Assembly: GCA_022605955.1 (NCBI GenBank)
Contig: JAKCOZ010000003.1
Coordinates: forward strand, 43,736,761 to 43,800,760
From: Rallus limicola
Lineage: Eukaryota; Chordata; Aves; Gruiformes; Rallidae
Length of the DNA: 64,000 bases
Reading direction: 5' to 3'
Shown: one piece after another, positions 25,665-37,015 of the stretch
How the letters are laid out: each line of letters opens with the position of its first letter
How positions within the stretch are numbered: the stretch's first letter is position 1
Made by a program: the position numbers and the translations under genes
The notes under the pieces: model-generated
What the model was told of the DNA's origin: nothing
What the model saw: the letters and a program-made list of their open reading frames with translations, nothing else
Database searches by the model: none

Positions 25665-26003
25665 CTTTGCTAAGCTTTGTATTCATGAGGAAGTCATAAG
25701 ATTCACTGGTATGTATAATGGGCCCCCAGACAGTTCAGCACTTAGTAAACAGCAATTGTGCAGTTTCCCTTAAAAATCTCTGAAGTGAAAGATAACACAT
25801 GCAGGTGGAAAGTCTGTATCAACAGGTGTGGGCAATGCAACTGGAGGGGTGGATAACTTCAAAGGCTGTAAAAGTGATAAATGGTTAGTTTCCTGCCATA
25901 CCACCCTCGCTCACCCGCCATTTACCACAGCAAATCTCAGTATTTCCCATCTAATTATTTGTGCCTTCTTTACAGCATGGAGATGACCAGTAAACAACCT
26001 TAC

Positions 26004-26020
26004 CTGGTAACAACAGAGTA
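26004..26020 (-). ncRNA. Candidate 17-bp micro-exon (minus strand)
   Basis: On the minus strand an almost pure pyrimidine tract ending in TTTCTTTTAG (acceptor) is followed by TACTCTGTTGTTACCAG and then GTAAGG (strong donor). Both splice signals are close to consensus and only 17 bases apart. It lies about 0.9 kb left of CpG island 2, as a downstream exon of a leftward transcript would. Micro-exons exist in vertebrates, often neuronal. The acceptor tract is also part of a local purine-tract cluster and may be coincidental. Confidence 0.25.
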
Positions 26021-26116
26021 CTAAAAGAAAGAGAGAGAAATATAAATCAGTGCTTTATAAACAGAGAGAAGAAAGTCTGCAAGGTGGGATTCCAGTGAGA
26101 AACACCAGAAAAAAAT

Positions 26117-26152
26117 GGGGACGGGCGGGGGGGGGGGGGGAGGGAGGAGGGC
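26117..26152 (+). repeat. G-rich homopurine block
   Basis: A long G run (about 14) is flanked by GGGGACGGGC and GGGAGGAGGGC, making it quadruplex-capable on the plus strand. Confidence 0.8.
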
Positions 26153-26319
26153 AAACAATGGAAACATTTAACTTCACAGCAAACTACAAAGCTGCTTCTA
26201 AGAGTAACGACATACTCATCCTAAATTCTTCACTGCCTAGTTTTGCATTGCTGTGCAGTATCGTGCCAGTGTATGCTGCAGCTTAAGCAGCTGAACAGGA
26301 GCAATCTGTAGTTCTAACC

Positions 26320-26343
26320 AAAAAAAAAAAAAAAAAAAAAAAA
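26320..26343 (+). repeat. Poly-A run, 24 bases
   Basis: Twenty-four consecutive A follow TTCTAACC. There is no adjacent retrocopy. Confidence 0.9.
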
Positions 26344-26538
26344 GCCCTGCTCATCTCTTTTGTAGCTATTTAATGACAGCTAACCCGTTGCTTTTATGCA
26401 GTGGTATACAGAAAATAGGAACACAGATCATGTTACAAGTCCTTGCAGCATTGAATTTCCTTCAATTTTGGTCTCTTCTAGACCAAGGCAGGACTGCTGG
26501 GTTGTGCTTTCAGAGCCTATCCTGCTTTTAAGACTGTT

Positions 26539-26611
26539 AAAAAGAAGAGGGAAGGAAAAAAAAAAAAAAAAAAAAAGGAAGAGGGGGGGGAAAAAAAGAA
26601 AAAAAAAAAAG
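26539..26611 (+). repeat. 73-bp uninterrupted polypurine tract
   Basis: Every base from 26539 to 26611 is A or G, with two A-rich blocks around an 8-G core. Such polypurine-polypyrimidine DNA can form triplex (H-DNA) under supercoiling. It lies just left of the GC-rich rise of CpG island 2. Confidence 0.9.
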
Positions 26612-27784
26612 TGCAGCGTCAGGACGATGTACAAACATTCCTGAAACTGATCTAAGAAATCCCCCAGGGCAGCCCGAGCCTGCAGCTCACAGGCCAGCCA
26701 GGGTCATCCTCGAGACCGATTACAGCGGCGACCTTGAGGCCTAGGAAAGGCAGTCCTGTAGCTACGTACAGCACAGATGGGACCAACTCTTTACCTGCTC
26801 TTCCTGGTTAATAACCACAGGGTCAGTTAACGGGGGAAGAGGGCAGGCTGAGACCGGGTAAACTCTACCTACAGTTATGTGTTTAGCCCTTCAACCCAGC
26901 TTCGGGCTTCGCGTGGTCTGGTGTCACATCGGCAACGTACTCGTGCTCTGCCTTTCGGGAGGTGCGATGCACGCCTCACCGCTGTGGTTTAACACTTCGG
27001 AGACACCCGGCTGCTCCTGCGCGACCGAGCACCAGTGTGCTGCGGGGAAAGACTGCAGGCTTTTCTTTATCTCTTTTACTCCACCACGTAGTGCCAGCGC
27101 AGAAGGTCCTAAGGACTTTCCTTAGGTCTCTTCTGAGCCTTTACGCTGCCCGAGACCAAAACCCTCGCCACAAGCAATCCGTCCCGGCTCAAACCCGCGG
27201 CACCGGCGCCAGCTCCGCGCCCCGAGGTGACTCGCGAGCAGCGTCGGCTCGAGTTACCACCCCGGCAGCGCTTACTGCAAAACCAGCAGCACGGTTCAAG
27301 CGACGGGAGGCTGCCGGCAACCCCCCGCCCCCACCCCCGTTCCCTCTGAAGGAATGGAAAGCAAGCGGCGCGGCATGTGCACGCCCTCCAGCAGCGACCG
27401 GCAGTAACCCCGCGCACAGCCCGCGGTGAAAACACGCTCCCTCCTTGCCAGCGTTCGCGATGAGCAAGCGCTGGGGTATCTACAGTGTGAGCGCTGCAAG
27501 ACCGTAACTTTTCGGCTGCAAAACCAAGCGGCTGTGGGAGAGGAGGGGGAGGGCCGCCGAGAAGCCGAGCCGGCAAATACAGCACGCACCGACTTCTAAC
27601 GCGGGTCAGCGTACGCGCCCCGCGAAGCGGCACCGCCACCTGCGTGGCTTGCGGGTCGCCTGGGTTCCCTCTCCCCGGGGAAAGGCTGAGCTCCCGGCCG
27701 GGCGGGGCACGTCGGGGAGCGTGACAGGCTTGGGGGTCCGTGCCCCGAAGGACAGGCAGGGGTGCAGAGGGGTGCCCGTACGGG

Positions 27785-27808
27785 CCTGCCTGCCTGCCTG
27801 CCTGCCTG
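27785..27808 (+). repeat. (CCTG)6 microsatellite in CpG island 2
   Basis: Six perfect CCTG units. Their location in a probable promoter or 5' untranslated region makes them potentially length-variable regulatory sequence. Confidence 0.95.
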
Positions 27809-28014
27809 CGGGGGCGAGAGGGGGCAGGGCAACCTGGTCACGACGCTGAACCCAGCAACAGAGCGCGAGCCTGGGGTAGGAGGAAGGGAGGGGGGCCGGC
27901 GCAGGCGCGCTGAGCGCTGCCGCTTGACCGACAGTTACCCCGCCGGGACGCGCTGCCGCGAAGTAGGTGAAGGGTAACTCGGTGTCAGCGCCCTCAGGAA
28001 GCTCTGCGGAGCCA

Positions 28015-28026
28015 CGCGCATGCGCG
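28015..28026. promoter_or_regulatory. Palindromic NRF1-type site
   Basis: CGCGCATGCGCG contains the exact NRF1 consensus GCGCATGCGC as a perfect palindrome. NRF1 sites are typical of TATA-less CpG-island promoters, often bidirectional ones. It lies about 180 bp upstream of the candidate plus-strand start codon at 28196. Confidence 0.6.
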
Positions 28027-28150
28027 GGATGCGCTTCCCCTTCTCTCGTTCCTCCCGCGCCTCCCCCACCCACCGCCTGCCCTGGGGGGGGGAGGGGTAC
28101 TCGGCCCGGGGGCAGGAAGCGGCGGGGAGGGGAGGGGGACTGCAGAAACG

Positions 28151-28202
28151 ATGGGGCTCTCGGGCAGAATGCCGGTAGAGGAGGGCTGTGGGGCCATGGA
28201 GG
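28151..28202 (+). CDS. Candidate first coding exon end with splice donor
   Basis: In-frame ATGs at 28151, 28169 and 28196 share one frame. The last, GCCATGGAG, has a strong start context and is followed by one base and then GTAGGG, a possible splice donor (GT at 28203). The exon would end in phase 1, with one base of a split codon. The exon at 29916 begins with exactly the two bases needed, giving Asp. The true transcription start and the 5' end are unknown, and the donor is only moderate. No protein was recognised. Confidence 0.27.
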
Positions 28203-29915
28203 GTAGGGGGGCGGCCGAAGGAACAGCACGTTGGGCACGTACATCCATCCCTCCAACCGGCCTCTCCCGCGGGAGCGTGGTCCGTACGTGTATTCGATGG
28301 GGGGCGAGAGCCCAGGCTTTCCCCCCCCCTTCCCTGTCCTGCTCTGCAGCTGTGTCCTCGGCTGGGTGTGCTCCCACCTGCCGGACTGGGGGTGCGAAAC
28401 CGAGCGCCCCCCCCTCCCTTCGCAAATATACGTACAGGGTAGCAAGAGCCCCTTCCCTGACACCGCTACTGCGCTTGCACAGGTTCCCGGCCATCCCCGC
28501 AGCCCCGGGGCGCGACGGCCGCGGGGCACTGCCGAACCGCTCCGCGCAGACACGAATCGCGCTTAAATGGCGCGTACTGCTCCCCTTAGAAAGGGAAGGC
28601 AGTCCCCAGCCCCTAGCCTCCCCATCGCAGAGCTTTCGCTGGCGTATGGTTTAGTTTTTGGGAAGCGTTGCTGCTGGCGGTAAGGCTGTGTTTGGTCGCT
28701 CCCACAAACACATCGGATTTTAAACGGATTTTTCGTCCCGAAGGTGATGGAGGCTCTGCTTTCGGCTGGCTTGCTCGTGATTTGTTTCTGATCTCGCCTC
28801 AGGAGCATGGGTAATTCACCCCGGTCCTAACCCAGGCAGGTTCTGACTTTTCCTGTTAGTGTTTGCAGCATGTGAGAGTCCTTGACTCTCATATATCCAT
28901 CCATATGTATCTAGTGTTATACATACATATATACATGTACACGCAGGATGATATAATTAGCGTCTTAGGTGCTGGAGTTCATCGTCCTGAGCAGCTTCCT
29001 GGGGGGCAGTGGTTAAGGACTGAAAACCTTCTTGTGGGGAGAGCAGGTCCCAGGGCCGCTCATGCAGTGGCCATCAGAAGAATGAATGGCGGAAGGGACC
29101 AAGCATCCTTCCTGGGGCAGGACCAGAGACCCTCAGCTGGAAAACTGCCGGTTCTGTAAACAGCTGGCTTGGGTGGGGACCTGGAGTCACACTGGGAAGC
29201 CAAGAAGTCTCCAGATTTTTTTTTCTCTTCTTTTTCTCAAGAAGTGTGGTAGGCTTTGTTTTGTGAAGCAGGAGGAGGGTGGTTAACATCAAGAACAGCA
29301 CGGCACAGGGGTGCTTGCAGAGGGAGCCTTACAACATCTCACAGTCTGTGCTCACTGCCTCTCCCTCTGCTGAATTTAATTCCTATAAAATGTGAATAAT
29401 TTATTACAAGCTTCAAATTGTACTGCAGTTTGCAGAGCACAAAGAACACTGTGTTTACTATTTTTTGAGCCTTGAGTATACACAGAGATAGGGGATAGTG
29501 ATTACCACAACCAAACAAAACCCTAGTGACAGGAACTTTTCAGGTCCTTACAGCTGCGCCTAAGTGAAAATTTAGGTGGGTTTATCTTATGTTACCGCTT
29601 CCGCCTTTTGTAAACACCAGGTGTAAGAGATCGTCAGGCAGATTTCATCCCAAAACATACTTTTGACTGAATCTGAGGACATCACCTAGTTTAACTGTCT
29701 CAAACTGCAGTAGATGTGATGCCAATCACAACACTGAGAAAACATGATGCTGTTGTTCAGCACTGTAGATTTCCGTGTTTGGGTTTTGTCTATGTGAATT
29801 TCTTCCATTTTCTATTTTAGGTGTAAAGGCACTGTCTATGTTTCTCCAGGACTGATATCACCTTGTTTCTGATTTGATGAAAACTCACTGTACACTTGGC
29901 TTTGCTTTTTCCTAG

Positions 29916-30127
29916 ACCTACTTAGTAGTCTTCTCTGTGGATGGCTCTCCCCAGAAACAATTCTTCCAGATACAAGCAGACTGTGTGCCCAGTCCTGTGG
30001 AAGGCCAATGAATGCAACTTTGCAGAATATACTGCTCTGCCACAACCCAAACATGCTGAAACAGAACACAGCTGCCCCAGAGAGCAGCAAGGAAGGGCTG
30101 GAAGTATATTTCAGTAGAGAAGGAAAG
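29916..30127 (+). CDS. Candidate exon, 70 codons open, unidentified
   Basis: A pyrimidine-rich tract ending TTTTTCCTAG is followed by 212 bases and closed by GGAAAG before a perfect GTAAGT donor. One frame is open throughout: two bases of a split codon, then 70 codons ending in phase 0. It begins LLSSLLCGWLSPET and contains a CGRPMNATLQN segment. Splicing from the donor at 28202 keeps the frame and would give a start reading MEDLLSSLL. I recognise no family. A lncRNA exon is a real alternative, and a stop-free frame of this length has a few percent chance of arising at random. The splice signals are the best in the window. An antisense open frame (29836-30204) overlaps it. Confidence 0.4.
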
Positions 30128-30134
30128 GTAAGTT

Positions 30135-33100
30135 TAGTAGTAACCTTGAAAGTGTGCATTTTTAGAAAGCCTTCACATTTGTCCAGGCAGTTGCACAGTA
30201 GCATGGCAGAAAGCCTACATTTTCTGTTTTACAGTGCTCAGAAATGCTGGGTACCTCACAGTACAATTTGAAAGTAAGTTCTGGTTTAAAGTGTACACAA
30301 TCCTTTTTTTCAAACGCTGAAGGTGCTGATGTTAAACTCGGTCCAAAGTGGTGAATGGCAGATGTGTTAGTTTTTGGTTCCAGGGCACTGATTTGTTGCT
30401 GGGTTTGTACAAAGTTGGGTGGCAACTTCTCCGAAGGTTCACCTTGCTTTTCTCCATGAGTATATGATTAAATTTTCACCAAAGTTGGCAAGAGAGAAGC
30501 TTATCTGGCCAAGTTACTGCTGAAAATCTCAGATATTAGGAATTGAAGTGTATACCGTTTGGATACCAGTAAAGCAGTACCCCAACTTTACCACTCAGGC
30601 CCTGTTAGCCCTGTTACAGAGCAAAAGCCTGGCCTGGCCTCTCCCATTAAAACCAGTCTCTCCATTAAGCTAACTTCGTTTAGGCAGGGCTTTATTTCCA
30701 TCCATAACTTTAATCATGCCTCACTGCAGCTACTTAAGTGTTGTGCTGCTCCTTTTGCCTTCTGACATTTCCTTCTGTGTTGACTTCTCTCACTGTTAGA
30801 GGCTTTCCACAAGTATTCAGACAGGGACAAAAGGGAGGAGGTGTATGTCTTCCTCACTGCCGTGAGGGGCTGGTGAAAGCAGTATACTTGGGCGAAATAA
30901 CCTGTTCCGAGGGTTAAGCATTGCATTTCCTCCTCTCCGCTCTTTGTGCCTGAAACAGGGCAGTAGGGCAGTATCTGTGCTCAGCCACCTGAATCTTCCA
31001 GAAACTAGCTGTCCTTTTGAGTGTTCTGTGTAGTGGCAGCAGCCAGACCTACCTACTGCTCTCCTAGTGAGAAAATACACTGGTGAGAATTAAGTGGTTG
31101 AAATATGTTTGTCTTTGTTCCATGTGGGCCAAAAGTTGAGGCAAAAACTGAAGAACAGGCATTCTGTTTTGTTGCTCTCCAGGTTCATTCTTACTCCCAA
31201 GTTGCCCTTCCTTAGCATGTTTCTGAGAAAACAGAAAAAAGCCCAAACAATCCATGATTGGTAGGTAGTCCCTGTGTCAGAGTCACCTCAGAGGCTCAGA
31301 GAGCAGAACGGTCAGTGTGCCTGCTCCCAAGGAACAGCAGCCTGGTGTGTCTGCATCCAGTGTTGTGCAGAAAACCCCAAGCCAGCCCATCCAGTCTCAA
31401 TTCTACCTTAAAGATCCTACAGGCCAGAGTTTTCAGACAGATAGCTAGTTTTGGGCCTTTTCAAAGAGGGCCAAAACTGAGACAGCCGAAGGATAATTTG
31501 CAATGGTTTTGAGTTTCAATGGCTCCCTCCTTCAGAAGAGAAGACTTGATGTGTATGTGTCTGTGTGTTCGACTTGAAGCCTGCTCGCTTTGGTATCTGA
31601 GGGTAAACTCTTGAAAACTCTGTGCTCACTGAGCATTATTTTAAGTGCTTTTGCTAGGCCTGGTTTGGGCTGTCCACAGTTGTTGCAAGGACAATGGGCT
31701 GCGGAGGCCACTAGTTCTTCCTGTTTCACAGACACATAGGCAAAGATCATCAGTTCCATTTGACACACCAAACCTGTTATTCAGTTGCCTTCGGCCGGTC
31801 CTCATCCTGCCTCATGCTTCTTCACCGGCTCCCAGTGCCTTCAGTCCAGAGCTGTGTGAGCCTGAGAATTCAAGAAATATTTCACCCACTTCTCAGGAAG
31901 GAGCCCTTCGTGCCTCTTCCTTCCCAACCATCAGTCCTTCCTGCCAGTTGCAAACAGCCTTTTGTAGCATCCAGCTAATTAGGCCTCCCAAATAGAGAGG
32001 GTCACAGGCTACCTGAGTGTCCCCAAGAGGGACACTTCTCTCCAAACCTGCTCTTTCACAGTGCTTATGAGTCTGTCATACCACAGGATTTTATTTGCAC
32101 AAAAGGCTCTTTCGCCAAGTTTTGGTACTTGGAAGGTCACTGGAATAGAAGAATGACCTACAACCCACGTGCCTGTCCTTTACACTGACAACTGAATTAG
32201 GCAGTCACAGGAGAATAATCGGAAAAGTGTGAGGAAGGAAGGAAAGCAAGCGTGCAAGAGAATACCTAATGAAATTCAGGTCTCTGTTCTTATCTGGCAG
32301 CTTAGAAGTGATAGACCAAAGGCCTAGATCCTTATCCCCTGTTGGGGTCTGCTCACTGCATCATGAGAAGAGTGGAGGAAAGTGGAGGAGAGAGGGTGCA
32401 GCTCTTTTCATACACCCTCCACTGTGCAGCTGCCCACTGCTCAGTGAGGACTGAGCTTCATGGGAAATCTGGCAGTTTCATTTCTCTGGAGCTTTTTAGT
32501 GCTGAACTGTTAAGCAAATCTGCCCTACATAATGTAAATGTATTCTGCAACCCAGCACATTATTCTTGATGAAGTCATATGGATGCTAGGCTGAAAATTT
32601 GCCTGTAATTTACTCTGCACATACAGCCTGCTTTCAAACATAAGGTGAATGACTTCTTGTAACCCCAGATTGGTTTCAACACCAAGTGATTAAGCCATGA
32701 CATCTAGACAAAGTAAATTAAGGAAGTGGTTTCACAGAACAGGCTGACACAAGACAGGCACAGAACTAATTCTGTAGCAAAAAACTGGTGTGAGTCATGC
32801 ATCTGCTATGGTGCTTCAGTTAAGCTCTTGCAGACCGTATCTCTTGTACATACAGCAAACATAAGGAGGGGGCAATAATATCACATCATGATTGTATGTA
32901 ACAATACTGCATTAGTAGCATCCACCTTTAAACACTTCTCCCCCTTAAACTACCAGATGAATGTCACTCTTAGGGTAGCTATATCCCTCCCCTCTGCTGC
33001 TGCTTTCTCATACAATCCCCCTTTTATTTAGGTAGCTGTATGTCCAAACTCATAATGAGTTTGCAGTGACTCAGTAGGCCAAGACATTTCTTTAATGGCT

Positions 33101-36100
33101 GATTGTCACATCCCAGAACTTTCATGGATTCATTCTCTTTCATGGTTTCAAAAAATGTGAACCAGATTCCAAAACCACACTCTGGTCAGCTCTGCCATGG
33201 GGACTTGCCATTGTTAGTTTTCCAAATTAATACACAGCCCTAGTGAACCGCAGGCAAAGGAAGAAAGGTAGTTCTAATCTGGAGATCCGCAAAGCTGCCA
33301 TCTTCTTGTTTTGTTATGAGTAGATGGAGTCTGACTGATATAAATAGGTGGAGTCCAGTGAGCACCTACACTTTTTCATCATCCTACCCCCAGACCATTC
33401 TTGCAGAGACAATGATCCCATTGCAAGTGAATTCAGTGTAGAAAGGGCTTACCATGCACATTGACTATGCATCTGCTTTTTTAGTTTATTTTATTTTTAA
33501 AGGTACAATGTTTCCGGTCCGACTTCTGCAGGTACACCAGCCAGGGTACTTGATAGGGAGGAGACTGGAATGCAAGTGGGGTGGCAGTGGAGATGGTTAA
33601 GAAAAACGTCTCTGTTGCCCTGGCTTTGCTTCTACCGGATGCCTGCTCACTTTAGCATTATGCAGGAAAACAAGGAAGCAAGTCTCTACCTTTTCCCCGA
33701 ACTACTTGTACCATAATTGCAGCTGCTCTGTTAGATTATCTTCATCTCTCAGCAGAAGGTCCTGTCAGACAGTCACAAAATGTGTTCTATCAAGGATCAC
33801 TGCACACTGAGAATTCACCAGTACCCTGACCTTCACATGCGTGCTGTGTTAGAAGCGGCTGTACCTTCGTGCTTCTCCTCATCGATCTAATGTGCAGGTA
33901 TCTGCTCCTTGCATTTTACATCTCTGATCTTTACAAGCTGTTCCCAGAAGGCTGGCAGCTCTCACTTGCACTGAGAGCACTTTTTCTTATTGAACTGACT
34001 TAGCCTTTCCTCAGCATTTCTTTTCAAAACCCCCAAATGCTATCTGCTTTTAAGTAAGTTACTACAGAGCTACTGTTGGTTCTGACCGTAGCCAGGGCTG
34101 GCAGGCTGTAGCACAACACCTGTACCACCCTCACACACTCAGGCTATTTCTCTTTATTAACTGGTGTATCTTCTATTTTCAGGTATCCTCTGTGTTCTTC
34201 TGTTCAAACACTTCCTCTCTTTCACTCCGGAAGTGGCTGCATTTTGCTGGGCGATAAAGCAGCGCCCTGTATTTGGGTAATGTTTCTGAACTGAAGTAAC
34301 CCCGATGGAGGACTCTTCATAGAAGTTCTCGAGCCACACAGCAGAACCAGATCTTCTTGCCTTATGTTATAGAAATAGGGAAATGCAAAATTCTGTGTTA
34401 AATAATCACAAAAGGCATCTGGTTTGCAGGGTAATACATGCTAGAGGGTGCAAGGGACAGCTGGGTTATGAAACACCGTACTGTCATTTTGGAACTAGCA
34501 CTTCATTGTTAGGTGCAAATACAAGGAATTTGCCAGGGATGGAAGAACCATATGTTAAAAGCTATTGCAGCATTACTGAAAATCTTGTGAAGAACTTACT
34601 GACCTCTTCAGTCCCTGAAACACTCTGCACTTTCAAAACCCAGAGGCACATGTGGTTCTCCAGCCTGGGTATGGAGATAGTCTTGGAGAATGAGCTCCTG
34701 TAGTTCTCCCTCGAGTATTAGCATGTTCATCTCACCATGAGCATCCTGAGAGCACTTTCAACAAATTGTGGAGGGACAATTAAAGGAGTTTTAAAGTAGG
34801 TAAGCCAAGAGGACTTTACTGACACCACACATTGTTTTTTGTCTGCCTCTGTGGGCTGTGAGGATCTCAAAGGTTTTTGTTTCTGCAATGAAATCCAAAA
34901 CTAGTTCAGTAGCACAGGGCTTTTGAAGTGCCTTCTTTGCAGTAGCAGCACCCCACTGTGGAAACAGAGGGCCTTTTAAGTTTCTGTTTGCCTGATCTCA
35001 ACTCGGGCAAGATTTTAGCCCTAAATTTACTGGCAGCATTTTCTAATAACAACCCTGATGCATTCAGAGACCTACCAAATCAGGGTAACAGCTGTTTCCT
35101 CTACAAAGTTTTTTCTTACTGTGTGATTTTCCAAACATACCAGGACAGCCTTTGGAAATCTGATCAGGATTCGTGGAGAGAACTGTTTGGAGAGGATCTG
35201 TGGCTTTGATGGGCAGACTGAATCCAAAGACTGAGGGCATCTCTCAGGGTGTCCTGCAGCGAGAGCCTGATCTTCCTTTAGAAAGTGAAAGCTGTTTTCC
35301 TCAAGAAGTCAGGAACGCTACAGTCATAGGCATCGTCCCTTAAACATTTTGATGTCAACACTAAACTTTGTGAACTCCCAGTGGAAAGGGCAGCTGAATC
35401 CAAACAGATAGGGCACGCTGTCTCCAGAAGAGGATGAGACTGGTTGTACTTGCTAGACTCTTTGGTGGCATCACACAGTCATTTGACCTACATCTGTGCC
35501 TTTACCTCAGGGTTCCAACCTGACATGCTTTGAATGGTGCCATCAAATTTCTTCGCTGCAAAGACAATGTCCAGATGTCCAAACAGCTGAGTGCTTCCCC
35601 TGGTGCCTTCACGAAGTTGGTGAATGGCAGAAGGTTAAGAACCGTAAAGCTTTGCATGTCAGTGGAGGCTGTGCAGTGATGGCACGTGGTGGCAACATGG
35701 CTGTGATGGACTCCCCTGTGCCCTTTGGCTTGTTGCTACAGTTCCATTGATACATGGTATTGATACGTTGTTGCTGTTTTTTTAAAGAAAAGAAATGAGC
35801 AATGGAATCAGTGGTGGGGAATCAGGAGGCTGGGACAGGAAGGATGGTGCAAACACCTCTTCTGCTGTCCTGGTGCTGAGATGAATTAGTTTATTCCAAA
35901 TAAAACCTTAAAAAAATAAAAAAAAACCAAAACCAACCTAATACAAAACACAATGGGGAAGAATTGGTCCTTGCTGCAGCCCATTAATATATTTCTGTTT
36001 CATGTATATGCGTTTTGGGGTCACCCCCACACACCATAACCGCTTTTTCTCCACCAGAATCCTCCACAACTACTGTCATGCCAAAACAAGGTCAGGGCCT

Positions 36101-36919
36101 CTGGCTGCATATCAGGGTGGGCAGAAAAAGAGCCAGTTGACCATAAACTCCACAGTTCCCCTGAGAAACAAGTTCCCCTTAATTTGTGTTTTTTCTTCTC
36201 TTCTGCCCCCATCATGTGCTTGGCTAATTTCACAAGTCTCAAGCATATAAATTAGTTTGCCCTACACACAGGTAATTCTTGGAATGTGTGTGGATACTAA
36301 ATAAGTGATTAAAAAATACTATAATTTAAATGATAAAACATTATAAAAACAAATAATTTAAATGAGTCTGCCCCCTAAAGCAAATTCCTGTCACTCATCA
36401 TGACCAGCTGCATTTAGCTAAATGCAATCTTTTCTGCAGCACTTACCACAAGGAGCTGTGTTAAAAAAGCAAAACCCCCATCTGCCGGTGTCTGCCTGGC
36501 TGACCTGATGTATGCCTGTCATGGCTCGTTAACCACACATTAAGGGCATACAGGGGTGCGGTCAAGTTTAGTCTTGGAACAGGTTCTGCTCCAATAGTTT
36601 TGAATGTTACCTGCCTTTGGGGATTATCTAGCAGCTTTTATTCGCAAGGGAAAGCAGCACCGTAGTCTTTTCAGGAAGTTTCATTCTCTCTCGCATTTTG
36701 TCGTCCTCTCCATCCCAGTTTAGGTTCCCCCGCTTAGAAGCGTCTTTCCCCTGAAGCCGCAATTCCTGATGCCAGCCGGAGGGAGCACTGCAGAACAACT
36801 CATGGTGCTTCTCTGCGGCCTGTCAGCGTTGCTGCTGCAGCAAGCGTCGGGCTCGGCTTTCCGCACGTTTCCTGGCGTTCACCCTCAGAAGCCATTTTCG
36901 TATTTCAAGTTTTTATTCA
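30135..36919. other. Single-copy stretch, downstream of candidate exon
   Basis: Nearly 7 kb without a recognised repeat. It would be intron and later exons if the rightward transcript is real. I could not pick out a further exon with convincing splice sites. An 8-bp-stem hairpin (AGTGTCCC...GGGACACT) lies at 32016-32036. Open frames at 31645-31995 and 35496-35750 (plus) have no recognisable domain. Confidence 0.5.
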
Positions 36920-36993
36920 CAGTCTGGGGGGAGGATGGACTCGATGATCTATTGAGGGCCCTTCCTACCCTTACAATTCTGTGATCTCCTGAA
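36920..36993 (+). mobile_element. CR1 3' tail fragment, plus strand
   Basis: About 70 bp matches the CR1 end: GGACTCGATGATCT, then GGGCCCTTCC, then ATTCTGTGAT. It stops 23 bp before an oppositely oriented CR1, so the two copies meet tail to tail. Confidence 0.75.
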
Positions 36994-37015
36994 TATTTGG
37001 GGTCCAGGTGGCAAG

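Larger units (their letters stand above)
26860..28760. promoter_or_regulatory. CpG island 2
   Basis: About 1.9 kb is very rich in CpG, G runs and C runs, with a palindromic NRF1-type site and a CCTG microsatellite. It is the larger and stronger of the two islands and is a probable promoter. Long open frames cross it on the minus strand (up to 315 codons) and plus strand (167 codons). They are low-complexity and P/R/G/A-rich, as expected of stop-depleted GC-rich DNA. Candidate exons lie on both sides (minus at 24.3 and 26.0 kb, plus at 29.9 kb), so transcription could be divergent. No TATA box was found. Confidence 0.85.

Noticed and set aside
27606..28553. 315-codon minus-strand open frame in CpG island 2
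   Set aside because: GC-rich DNA has few stop codons. The frame is low-complexity (P, R, G, A, S), overlaps other long frames on both strands, and matches no family I know.
32016..32036. Hairpin AGTGTCCC-CAAGA-GGGACACT
   Set aside because: An 8-bp stem is expected several times in 64 kb and is too short for a microRNA precursor.
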